The notes: generated by a model not told the origin, from the letters alone. A stretch of DNA of 20,942 nucleotides from CAZGQY01 sp964528035 (GCA_964528035.1 CAZGQY010000060.1:1-20942); one strand, 5' to 3'; counted from the stretch's first letter, positions 1 to 6,630 are shown. A program made the numbers and translations.

Positions 1-183
1 TTATCCAATGCGAAGATCCTACATTTTTCTGCCGGAACTAAAGTTTCGGTTTCGGTTCCGCTACCACTTTATTGTCTCAGGAAGCGAGTGCAAAACAATG
101 CATTTTCAGTTCTCTGTTGGGTCGCTATTCAGAGTTTTTTTGATACACTTGCTTTCGAATACTTCTTCCCTTGTCACTGCCTG

Positions 184-363
184 ACAAGGGGTCAAATATC
201 ATATTGACTCCCTATCGACACGAATCCCGAGACCTACTTCTGCCAGGACCGCTACCAATCCAGTAGGCAAAGGTAATTCTTGAAAAGTTTGCTTTGCTAA
301 GAACGGGAACTGCTCAAGTAACCAATGGTATTTTATTCCATTAAGAAAGTAATGGACTGCTTT
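184..363. repeat. 180-bp direct repeat, copy 1
   Basis: This block begins ACAAGGGGTCAAATATCATA and recurs at 441-621 with about a dozen differences by eye, so roughly 94% identity. The differences cluster in the first 80 bases and the last 100 are almost unchanged. On the minus strand both copies contain an open stretch of about 50 codons, but copy 2 has an in-frame stop and I recognise no protein family, so I treat it as repeat DNA rather than a gene. Confidence 0.9.
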
Positions 364-365
364 AA

Positions 366-440
366 ACAAGGGGTCAAACAAGGGGTCAAATATCATATTA
401 CAAGGGGTCAAATATCATATTGACTCTCTATCGACACGAA
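366..440. repeat. Three nested truncated copies of the 180-bp repeat
   Basis: Three head-to-tail units fill the gap between the two long copies. They lie at 366-377 (12 bp), 378-399 (22 bp) and 400-440 (41 bp). All begin with ACAAGGGGTCAA and match the start of the 180-bp repeat, but each stops at a different point. The left end is therefore fixed and the right end variable. Confidence 0.85.
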
Positions 441-621
441 ACAAGGGGGTCAAATATCATATTGACTTTCTATCGACACGAATGCTGAGACCTGCTTATG
501 CCAAGACCGGTACCAATCCAGTAGGCAAAGGTAATTCTTGAAAAGTTTGCTTTGCTAAGAACGGGAACTGCTCAAATAACCAATGGTATTTTATTCCATT
601 AAGAAAGTGATGGACTGCTTT
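441..621. repeat. 180-bp direct repeat, copy 2
   Basis: This is the second long copy, in the same orientation as 184-363, with one extra G in the initial G run (five instead of four). It directly follows the nested short copies. Confidence 0.9.
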
Positions 622-650
622 GGAAAAATGTAGGGTTTATAATACGTGGT

Positions 651-669
651 TATGATACTTGACCCCCTG
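651..669 (-). repeat. Inverted copy of the repeat head
   Basis: Read on the minus strand this begins CAGGGGGTCAAGTATCATA, which matches the head of the 180-bp repeat with small changes. It lies against the truncated brnA fragment that starts at 671, so the truncation point coincides with a repeat boundary. Confidence 0.6.
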
Positions 670-670
670 C

Positions 671-736
671 TACGATTCAGATTCTGTGAATCGGGCCCTC
701 CGTGAATATGTCACCAACAAACAATCAGCAACCTGA
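671..736 (+). pseudogene. C-terminal fragment of a BrnA-type antitoxin
   Basis: The frame starting at 671 reads to a stop at 734-736 and ends VNRALREYVTNKQSAT. This matches the end of BrnA antitoxins, where the usual wording is RIN(R/A)ALREY followed by a short polar tail. The intact brnA at 1374-1637 has RINQALREYMITHQHE at the same place. Nothing upstream in this frame looks like the rest of the gene, and the fragment begins directly after an inverted repeat copy. I read it as the last 20 or so codons of an earlier brnA copy cut off by repeat insertion or deletion. The match is short, so chance similarity is not excluded. Confidence 0.6.
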
Positions 737-740
737 CAAG

Positions 741-774
741 ACAAGGGGTCAAAGAACATAAGGGGTCAGAACAT
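741..774. repeat. Two short AAGGGGTCA-headed units
   Basis: Units at 741-759 and 760-774 each begin (AC)AAGGGGTCA and end AGAACAT. They run directly into the longer repeat at 775. Confidence 0.7.
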
Positions 775-855
775 AAGGGGTCAAGCATATTTCTCTATAC
801 GAAATACTAAAATAGACTTACCCTCTTATCCTAACCCCCAAGAACTGACTACGAA
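775..855. repeat. 81-bp repeat A, left of brnTA
   Basis: This starts with AAGGGGTCAAGCATATTTCT and ends with GACTACGAA. The first 20 bases are identical to repeat B (1708-1789) and the remainder is clearly related, with one single-base gap. It lies 38 bp after the stop codon of the brnA fragment, just as repeat B lies downstream of the intact brnA. Confidence 0.8.
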
Positions 856-1049
856 TGTGCTGCTCATCATGTAATCAACAGAGGCAAAAATTGCCAAACC
901 ATTGTTAATGGAAAGCTGCACTTAATTTCGATCCGGTATCGTAGGGAACAAAATTATCGATATTTGTCTTGTTTCCATACTATTTCGATGTCTTAGGCTA
1001 GCTTACACCTTATATGATATTTAGATATTTACAGAAAATTATCACTAAA

Positions 1050-1095
1050 TTGGTATTTTCATGAGTAGCCATTTATAGTTACATATATGTAACTA
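1050..1095 (+). promoter_or_regulatory. brnTA promoter with 20-bp operator palindrome
   Basis: A perfect 20-bp palindrome, TAGTTACATATATGTAACTA, lies at 1076-1095, ten bases before the brnT start codon. A candidate -10 (TATAGT, 1074-1079) overlaps its left arm, and a weak -35 (TTGGTA, 1050-1055) lies 18 bases upstream. BrnA antitoxins are known to repress their own operon through a DNA-binding C-terminal domain. I infer that this palindrome is the BrnA (or BrnTA) operator. No good Shine-Dalgarno site precedes brnT. Confidence 0.65.
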
Positions 1096-1105
1096 CATTT
1101 TAGCC

Positions 1106-1390
1106 ATGAAATTCGTTTGGGACGACCGAAAAAACAAGACAAATCAACTTAAACACAAAGTTTCATTCGAAACGGCAAAACTTGTTTTTGAGGATCCGAT
1201 GCAACTTAACATACTGGATCGTTATGAGGGAAATGAAGAGCGATGGCAAACGATTGGCTTAGTCAACGGCATATTGCTTTTACTCGTTGCCCATACCATG
1301 CGAGAAGCATTTTCAGATGAAATAGTACGAATTATATCGGCGCGAAAAGCAACCAAATCGGAAACGAAAAAATATGAGCAATCTATCTAG
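1106..1390 (+). CDS. brnT: BrnT family ribonuclease toxin
   Basis: This is the toxin of a type II toxin-antitoxin module. BrnT is a small RelE-fold ribonuclease that blocks growth by cutting RNA. The 94 residues show the family pattern from end to end. The start reads F-W-D then N-x-x-K-H-x-V-S-F-E-x-A, typical of the first 25 residues. A central F-E-D-P motif follows, then RWQTIGL, a hydrophobic LLLLVAHT strand and the C-terminal RIISARKATKSE-x-x-x-YE block. The ATG at 1106 gives the normal family length, although its ribosome binding site is weak. The last 17 bases overlap brnA, so translation of the pair is probably coupled. The palindrome just upstream suggests autorepression. Identity as BrnT is secure from the motifs; activity has not been shown. 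Confidence 0.93.
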   Translation: MKFVWDDRKNKTNQLKHKVSFETAKLVFEDPMQLNILDRYEGNEERWQTIGLVNGILLLLVAHTMREAFSDEIVRIISARKATKSETKKYEQSI

Positions 1391-1637
1391 GCGGCAAAAA
1401 AAAGAAATCGATCAACTTTCACAAATAAACAATGATGAAATTGATTTTTCAGATATACCGGAAGTCACAGATTGGAGCGAGGCTGTTCGAGGAAAGTTTT
1501 ATCGCCCGGTAAAAAAACAAATCACCCTGCGGCTTGATGCCGATATGATCGAATGGTTTAAATCGAAAGGGAATAAATACCAAACCAGGATAAATCAGGC
1601 ATTGCGCGAATATATGATAACGCATCAGCATGAATAG
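1374..1637 (+). CDS. brnA: BrnA family antitoxin
   Basis: This is the antitoxin partner of brnT. It binds and neutralises the toxin and represses the operon. It is 87 residues long. The N-terminal half is polar, with DIPEVTDWSEAVRGKFYRP as the linker region. The C-terminal half (about residues 47-83) carries the BrnA ribbon-helix-helix domain, seen as ITLRLDADMIEWFKSKG followed by YQTRINQALREYM. It starts inside brnT with a 17-base overlap, the toxin-first order usual for this family. A C-terminal fragment of a second brnA lies about 0.7 kb upstream at 671-736, and a related 81-bp repeat follows both copies. Confidence 0.93.
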   Translation: MSNLSRRQKKEIDQLSQINNDEIDFSDIPEVTDWSEAVRGKFYRPVKKQITLRLDADMIEWFKSKGNKYQTRINQALREYMITHQHE

Positions 1638-1707
1638 CTGCTGTAATTGCTCGCAAACAAGGACGGTTACTAACACTCCATCAATCTTAAAAAAAACAAG
1701 TCAAAAC

Positions 1708-1789
1708 AAGGGGTCAAGCATATTTCTATATATGAAAAACTTAATATAGCCTCAACTCCTTACCCAAACCCACAAGAATTGACTACGAA
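1708..1789. repeat. 82-bp repeat B, right of brnTA
   Basis: This is related to repeat A (775-855). The first 20 bases are identical, the middle has diverged, and the end GACTACGAA is shared. Together the two repeats bracket the intact brnTA module and some 220 bp of upstream sequence. Confidence 0.8.
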
Positions 1790-1796
1790 GACTCCC

Positions 1797-1946
1797 ATGC
1801 TTGCGCCTACTTCTTTCCTTTTCACAGGGAAAAGGCTGGAGACTGACTACCCTGCCAACCAGGGAGTTTCACAAATTATTGCACAATTCAAACACCACTT
1901 CAGTCTGCCGGTTACTTGCGATGTTGTGTTTAAAAAGAACACTTGA
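1797..1946 (+). CDS. Unidentified 49-residue reading frame
   Basis: An ATG at 1797 opens a 49-codon frame that ends four bases into the candidate hicA -35 box. The second half (SQIIAQFKHHFSLPV and TCDVVFKK) has the texture of real protein, with alternating hydrophobic and basic residues. I do not recognise a family. There is no convincing ribosome binding site, and the first half is encoded partly by a 7-bp hairpin (1817-1835). It may be the C-terminal fragment of a lost gene, or chance. It lies between repeat B and hicAB. Confidence 0.22.
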   Translation: MLAPTSFLFTGKRLETDYPANQGVSQIIAQFKHHFSLPVTCDVVFKKNT

Positions 1947-1970
1947 AAGTAGTATCATTAGTGATATCTT
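1943..1970 (+). promoter_or_regulatory. hicAB promoter with inverted-repeat operator
   Basis: A -35 candidate TTGAAA (1943-1948) and a -10 candidate TATCTT (1965-1970) are separated by 16 bases. Between them, overlapping the -10, is the inverted repeat TATCA-TTAG-TGATA (1953-1966). HicB antitoxins repress their own promoters, so this repeat is a reasonable operator. Transcription would start close to 1977, which is the hicA start codon. Confidence 0.5.
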
Positions 1971-1976
1971 TAACCA

Positions 1977-2231
1977 GTGGATGGCATAGCTAAGATCATA
2001 ACGGAAATGAAAGCAAACCCTAAAGGGGTTCGTTTCAATGACCTTCAGAAGGTCTGTACGCATTATTTCGGCAAACCACGCCAAAGCGGTAGTAGCCATT
2101 GTGTCTATAAAACGCCATGGCCCGGAAACCCGCGTGTTAATATTCAAAACCACAAGGGTAAAGCGAAGCCCTATCAAATTAAGCAGGTACTTCTTGCCAT
2201 TGAAAAAGTTGAGGTGCATCATGGTTCTTGA
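1977..2231 (+). CDS. hicA: HicA family mRNA interferase toxin
   Basis: HicA is a small double-stranded-RNA-binding-fold ribonuclease toxin that degrades mRNA in a translation-independent way. The 84 residues match the longer HicA-like subgroup: a short N-terminal helix (IAKIITEMKANPKGVRFNDL), then a cysteine-containing VCTHYFG segment, the G-S-S-H catalytic histidine motif at about residues 38-41, and the conserved block TPWPGNPRVNIQNHKGKAKP ahead of the last helix (QIKQVLLAIEKVE). The gene overlaps hicB by 11 bases. No Shine-Dalgarno site is visible ahead of the ATG, and the candidate promoter lies so close that the transcript may be almost leaderless. Confidence 0.92.
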   Translation: MDGIAKIITEMKANPKGVRFNDLQKVCTHYFGKPRQSGSSHCVYKTPWPGNPRVNIQNHKGKAKPYQIKQVLLAIEKVEVHHGS

Positions 2232-2550
2232 GAGTGATAAATATACATACCGCGTATTGTGGTCTGATGAAGATGAAGAATTTATAGGCTTGTGTGCTGA
2301 ATTCCCAAGCCTCAGTTGGTTAGCATCTACCTCTGAAAAAGCATTGACAGGCATTCGTTCTGTCGTTAAAGATTGCATTGCAGATATGAATAAAAATAAA
2401 GAAGAATTGCCTTTACCGCTATCGACTCGTAAATATAGTGGTAAGTTCATGGTTCGTGTGCCACCTGAGGTTCATCGCCATCTTGCAATAGAAGCTGCCG
2501 AGTCCGGTGTAAGTTTAAACCGTATCGCAAGTGCAAAACTAGCGCATTAA
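2221..2550 (+). CDS. hicB: HicB family antitoxin
   Basis: This is the antitoxin of the hicAB module; it binds HicA and represses the operon. The 109 residues starting at the ATG at 2221 show the two-part structure of HicB. The N-terminal degenerate RNase-H-like domain (about 1-70) contains YTYRVLWSDEDEEFIGLCAE, then F-P-S-L-S and the helix around EKALTGIRSVV. A C-terminal ribbon-helix-helix segment follows, with FMVRVPPEVHRHLAIEAA and then SGVSLNRIASAKL. The frame is open further upstream, to 2038, but that part runs through hicA in another frame and does not resemble HicB, so I chose 2221. The 11-base overlap with hicA suggests coupled translation. Confidence 0.9.
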   Translation: MVLESDKYTYRVLWSDEDEEFIGLCAEFPSLSWLASTSEKALTGIRSVVKDCIADMNKNKEELPLPLSTRKYSGKFMVRVPPEVHRHLAIEAAESGVSLNRIASAKLAH

Positions 2551-2839
2551 ACTCGCTAAAGGAATCGAAGGGGCCAGAGTCATTGATTATTCTTCATGGC
2601 TCAATATGCCCCTGACGACCGGTCGATAAATGTCACGCTGTCCTCTGCTTTGCTATTGGCTCGCTGAATAATAGGTTGATGAACACGCGACAAATTGAGT
2701 CTTGGTAATCGAGGCGAGCCATATTTCTTTATGTTTTCCGATCCTTATAATATACAACTCATTTTATCGGAAATAACATTAGCTCTGACGCTCTTCTGAA
2801 AACCGGACAATATTACGATGACTGATTGATTACTGCCCT
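2551..2839. other. Gene-free stretch with possible promoter
   Basis: No gene is seen here. A 7-bp inverted repeat, GGCTCGC (2658-2664) and GCGAGCC (2714-2720), is widely spaced. A consensus TATAAT lies at 2746-2751 without a good -35. It could have driven the decayed gene that begins at 2840. Confidence 0.3.
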
Positions 2840-3343
2840 ATGAAAAGATTTTTTCGAGACCTGCTGTTCTTAGTAATTGGGAGTGTTTTGCTTTGGATTA
2901 TTTTTTCTAGATGGGTAGGCATAAACGTTCCATTAGGCACTAAAGATTCACCGACATCACAATTGTTGGCTAATCGAATGGTGCTTCCTGATGGCTTTGC
3001 GGTCAGTGTTTATGCCTCAGGTCTACGGGGTATACGACTGCTGCATCTAACGTCAAAAGACGATCTTTTGGCCAGTATACCGAGGTCGGGCAAAATCGTA
3101 CTTATCGAACAAGATTGAAACATTAAGGGTCAAGTTGGCAATCGTAGAAACCTCATTACCGGACAAAACTTGATCCATTTCGAAACGGCCAATTGGCGAC
3201 TACCGATATTCGCCCCCGGAGAGGCCCGGCGGAAAACGAGTTTTTTAACTCTGATTTTCTTCCACCTGCGGCAACCTGTCCCCTACTGCGAAAGAGCAAT
3301 ATTACGGGACGACGAGGAAATAATAATGTTCTCGATTGTTTAA
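2840..3343 (+). pseudogene. Decayed PQQ-dependent (sorbosone dehydrogenase-like) sugar dehydrogenase
   Basis: The first 92 codons look like the N-terminus of a membrane-anchored PQQ-type sugar dehydrogenase. There is a single hydrophobic anchor at about residues 7-27, then the family wording LPDGFAVSVYASGLRG followed by a short strand pattern ending SIPRSGKIVLIEQD, which normally opens the first propeller blade. A TGA stop follows at 3116. The same frame then reads on to 3341 with scraps that resemble later family segments, such as NLIH-F-x-x-ANWRL and, after a large gap, YCERAILRDDEE. An intact enzyme would be about 400 residues. I infer a stop codon plus large internal deletions. The N-terminal match is good; the later scraps are suggestive only. 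Confidence 0.65.
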
Positions 3344-3471
3344 AATGCTATCATCGTTCAGGCGTATTCTGGAGTAATTGAGAAATAATATTCATAATGG
3401 ATGAAATAAAAAGAAGCCCAAGAATTAATCTTGGTATCGTTTTATAAAATTATTTATTGAGGGGGTGCAAC

Positions 3472-3684
3472 ATGGACTATTGGATTTTTTTTGCAATTTG
3501 GATCTTCGGTGGAATCGCTTTTTTCATGGCTAACAGAGTTCAGCCATTGTCGGGCGATGCGATTGCTACAGTTGAAGAAGACAACGACGATGTGGAAGAT
3601 GATGAGAATTCAGAGGATGAGGTGGATTCTGAAGAAAGTAACGAAGAAGAAGAAGGTGAGGAAGCATCGGACGAAGCCGACTGA
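3472..3684 (+). CDS. Small membrane protein with acidic C-terminal tail
   Basis: This is a predicted protein of 70 residues and unknown function. Residues 1-21 form one hydrophobic segment (WIFFAIWIFGGIAFFMA), followed by a short linker and a C-terminal tail in which 24 of the last 37 residues are Asp or Glu. The acidic end would probably lie in the cytoplasm or periplasm as a flexible polyanion. The ATG at 3472 was chosen because GAGGGGG lies six bases before it; an in-frame ATG at 3457 has no such site. No homologue is recognised. The good ribosome binding site favours a real gene. It points towards purA, which converges from the other side. Confidence 0.6.
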   Translation: MDYWIFFAIWIFGGIAFFMANRVQPLSGDAIATVEEDNDDVEDDENSEDEVDSEESNEEEEGEEASDEAD

Positions 3685-3760
3685 ATTGACTCATATGAAA
3701 AAAATCGAGCTTGACGGTAGACTAAAAGCTAGACGGTCAGCAAACCCCAGGCTGGATGGC

Positions 3761-3806
3761 ATCTTGCTGTTAGCCTCAGTATATAGACTGAGGCTGTCAG
3801 CAAGAT
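3761..3806. other. Long near-perfect hairpin between convergent genes
   Basis: The arms ATCTTGCTGTTAGCCTCAGT (3761-3780) and ACTGAGGCTGTCAGCAAGAT (3787-3806) pair over 20 bases with two mismatches and a 6-base loop. There is no U run on either side, so it is not a standard intrinsic terminator. It could be a rho-independent-like block between convergent transcripts, a REP-type element or a structured RNA. Confidence 0.7.
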
Positions 3807-3955
3807 TGGCTCTAACCATTCAACCATAACCCGCGCGTGTCCCACCCTGGCCATTCCAGGGCAATTAGAAAAAACATGTTGGCGACATCTCACTATGGTG
3901 TACTTGAATTAGCTTAGCCGTTTGCCGAGATTCACAAGAATGGAATAAGGGCCTT

Positions 3956-5251
3956 TTACGAATCAAACGGGTTTCTTAAAATAACCGTATCGTTCCGATC
4001 AGGACCGGTAGAAACGATTTCAACCGGTACATCGACCAGATCTTCGATTTTTTTTAAAAACGCCCGAGCATTAGCCGGTAACTCAGTTAAGTTTCTAATC
4101 CCCGAGGTCGATTCACTCCAACCCGGAAATTCTTCAATCACCGGAGTGCATTTTTCCAGCTTTTCGGCTGCATTTGGTGCATGGGTGATGCGCTCGCCAT
4201 CATAGTTATATGCAGTGCAAATACCGACTTTGTCCAATCCATCTAAGACGTCGAGCTTGGTAATACATAAACCGGACAGACTATTCAATGTGTTGGATTT
4301 TCTTAGCGCTACAGAATCCAGCCAACCACAACGGCGCGGACGACCCGTTGTTGCACCGAATTCCGCACCTTTTTCTGCGAGATGGCCTCCAATACCATTG
4401 AATAGTTCACTCGGAAAAGGTCCATTTCCCACACGCGTCGAATACGCTTTAGTTATTCCAAGTACATAATCAAGCCGCAATGGGCCCACACCGGAGCCAA
4501 TCGCTGCACCGGCAGCCGAGGTATTTGATGAAGTTACGAAGGGATAGGTACCGTGGTCGATATCCAATAACGCGCCCTGGGCACCTTCGTATAATATATT
4601 CTTAGCGGCTTGTTGATATCCATGTAGAGCATCCGATACATCGACCAGCATGGGTTTGATTTTTTCTGCAAAACCCAAAGTCTCATCAAAAACCGACTGG
4701 TAATCCAGAGCCTCTCCGCCATAATATTGCGCCAGCATAAAATTATGGTATTCAAGTAATTTTCTGAGTTTTTCAGCAAATAAATCTTCATTAAGCAAAT
4801 CGCCTGTACGTATTCCTCGCCGAGCGACTTTATCTTCATAAGCAGGGCCAATACCCCGCCCGGTTGTACCGATAGCGTGTTTACCCAGCGCTCGCTCCCG
4901 CGCATGATCCAGTGCAATATGGCTTGGCAATATTAATGGGCAGGCGTCACTGATCCACAACCGCTGCCGCACCGATACCCCTGCACTCCCAAGTAAATCA
5001 AGCTCTTTAAACATATCAGGCAGGGAAATCACTACTCCGTTACCGACAAAGCATTCGACATTGTCACGTAAAATACCTGAGGGAATCAGATGAAGTATGG
5101 TTTTGTTGCCATTAATTACCAGCGTATGCCCTGCATTATGGCCCCCCTGAAAACGGACGACAGCATCTGCCTGTTCAGTCAACAGGTCTACTAATTTGCC
5201 CTTGCCTTCATCACCCCATTGCGTCCCTACTACAACAACATTTTTAGACAT
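3956..5251 (-). CDS. purA: Adenylosuccinate synthetase
   Basis: PurA catalyses the first committed step from IMP to AMP, joining IMP and aspartate with GTP hydrolysis in the cytoplasm. The chosen start (ATG at 5251) gives 431 residues beginning MSKNVVVVGTQWGDEGKGK; the E. coli enzyme has 432. The catalytic pair is present, as Asp14 in GDEGKGK and His42 in GGHNAGHT. Further hallmarks follow in order: GTTGRGIGPAYEDK, then EGAQGALLDIDHGTYPFVTS, STRVGNGPFPSEL, TTGRPRRCGW and KLDVLDGL. An upstream in-frame ATG at 5284 would add 11 residues that do not fit the family. purA lies 189 bp downstream of hisZ and ends the conserved mutL-to-purA cluster. Confidence 0.97.
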   Translation of the reverse strand: MSKNVVVVGTQWGDEGKGKLVDLLTEQADAVVRFQGGHNAGHTLVINGNKTILHLIPSGILRDNVECFVGNGVVISLPDMFKELDLLGSAGVSVRQRLWISDACPLILPSHIALDHARERALGKHAIGTTGRGIGPAYEDKVARRGIRTGDLLNEDLFAEKLRKLLEYHNFMLAQYYGGEALDYQSVFDETLGFAEKIKPMLVDVSDALHGYQQAAKNILYEGAQGALLDIDHGTYPFVTSSNTSAAGAAIGSGVGPLRLDYVLGITKAYSTRVGNGPFPSELFNGIGGHLAEKGAEFGATTGRPRRCGWLDSVALRKSNTLNSLSGLCITKLDVLDGLDKVGICTAYNYDGERITHAPNAAEKLEKCTPVIEEFPGWSESTSGIRNLTELPANARAFLKKIEDLVDVPVEIVSTGPDRNDTVILRNPFDS

Positions 5252-5440
5252 CGATTTAACCAAGATTCCGTTTTCAAAAAACAATAAAAATTTGTATGCC
5301 TATGTCAGCGCGTATTCTTACGTGATATAGGTTATTGATTATGTGGTATATTTAAACAAGAATGTTACATTTGATCCTAGTTGGGGTACTTGCACCTCCC
5401 AATTTATCAATTAGAAGCCAACTAACGATCCATTAACCCG

Positions 5441-6604
5441 CTATGCAGTTACAACGACCCATGCACTCTGTTCCTTTACCAGACGATATTGGCAACTCAT
5501 TTCTTCGACTGTACCCAGTTGTCCTGGTAATTGCTGGATTACACGACGACCGCTGCGACGCAATTCCGCAATCGCTCGGGACAGATTCGAATCATCTTCT
5601 GAAGGCGCAAATATGGCACCTTCGCTCTCCAATTTCTTAGATTGACTCAGATTGGCCAATACTTTGACATCCGCACTAAATCCGGTAGCCGGCCGGGCAC
5701 GCCCAAATACTTTTCCAATTTCATCGTAACGACCACCACGGGCAATTTCACGACCGTAGCCTGGCACAAAAGCCGCAAAAACAACGCCCGTCTGGTAATG
5801 ATACCCCCTTAATTCAGCAAGATCGAAATTAATCGGTAATTCCGGAAAACAATCGCTGATTTTTACTCTCAAGGTTTCAAGATACAATAAGGCGTCCTTT
5901 ACACTCTGATTGGCCGACTCAAATTTCTTCCGCGCTATTTCGACAATATCGGTAGATCCATTTAATCGCGGCAGCTCCTGTAACATTTTTCGAATCTCGC
6001 CTGATAGACCATATTTTTCCAACAATACATCCAGTTCAGTGAATGCCTTACGTTGCATCACATCGAACACTTCGCATTCCTGGGACTCACTTAGGCCTGC
6101 CTGTTGTGCCAATCCACGAAAAATACCCACATGCCCGAGATCGATATGAATGTTCCTGATACCTACCGTCGAAAGAGATTCCAACATCAATTGGACGATT
6201 TCAAAATCGCTTTCGACACCCGCGTGTCCGTATAATTCGGCACCCACCTGCAATGGGCTGCGAGTTTTTTCCAATGGATCAGCTCGAGTATGCAACACTG
6301 TACCAATGTAACAAAGTCTGGTCGGCAGACTTGTTTTCAGATTGTGTGCATCAATACGCGCAACCTGTGGGGTCATGTCCGCTCGAATACCCAGCATTCG
6401 GCCACTGACCTGATCAGTCAACTTAAAGGTTTGCAGATCCAGATCATGTCCTGTACCCACCAGTAAAGAATCGATGAACTCAATGAATGGAGGCATCACT
6501 AATTCGTATCCCCAGGAATCGAATAAATCCAATAGCCTGCGTCGAAGCAATTCCAGCCTGGCGGCTTCTTCAGGCAAACTCTCTTGAATTCCTTCAGGAA
6601 GCAT
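5441..6604 (-). CDS. hisZ: ATP phosphoribosyltransferase regulatory subunit HisZ
   Basis: HisZ is a catalytically inactive paralogue of histidyl-tRNA synthetase. It binds the short form of HisG, and the complex performs the first step of histidine synthesis under histidine feedback. The 387 residues begin with MLPEGIQESLPEEAARLELL, the normal HisZ opening, followed by the class II synthetase core: SWGYELVMPPFIEF, RADMTPQVARI and the motif-2-like LCYIGTVLHTRADP. Near the C-terminus come GYHYQTGVVFAAFVPGYG and ARGGRYDEIGKVFGRARPATGFS. The start is uncertain. The codon just before this ATG is Trp, which also fits the family (W-M/L-LPEG), and no clear ribosome binding site is seen. The gene lies after the hflC terminator, so it is probably transcribed with purA from its own promoter. 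Confidence 0.95.
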   Translation of the reverse strand: MLPEGIQESLPEEAARLELLRRRLLDLFDSWGYELVMPPFIEFIDSLLVGTGHDLDLQTFKLTDQVSGRMLGIRADMTPQVARIDAHNLKTSLPTRLCYIGTVLHTRADPLEKTRSPLQVGAELYGHAGVESDFEIVQLMLESLSTVGIRNIHIDLGHVGIFRGLAQQAGLSESQECEVFDVMQRKAFTELDVLLEKYGLSGEIRKMLQELPRLNGSTDIVEIARKKFESANQSVKDALLYLETLRVKISDCFPELPINFDLAELRGYHYQTGVVFAAFVPGYGREIARGGRYDEIGKVFGRARPATGFSADVKVLANLSQSKKLESEGAIFAPSEDDSNLSRAIAELRRSGRRVIQQLPGQLGTVEEMSCQYRLVKEQSAWVVVTA

Positions 6605-6630
6605 CCAACAGTCGTTCTGGGCATTTCGTT

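Noticed and set aside
1..206. Plus-strand frame open from the left edge, possibly the end of a gene
   Set aside because: The translation resembles no known protein and runs into the repeat; it looks like chance.
199..411. 70-codon minus-strand frame within the 180-bp repeat
   Set aside because: The second repeat copy has an in-frame stop, no family is recognised and no ribosome binding site is seen.
184..440. CRISPR array
   Set aside because: The repeats are directly adjacent copies of different lengths with no regular spacers, and no cas genes are present.
3845..3861. Short hairpin CCCTGG-CCATT-CCAGGG read as a terminator for purA or the acidic-tail gene
   Set aside because: No run of U residues follows it on either strand.
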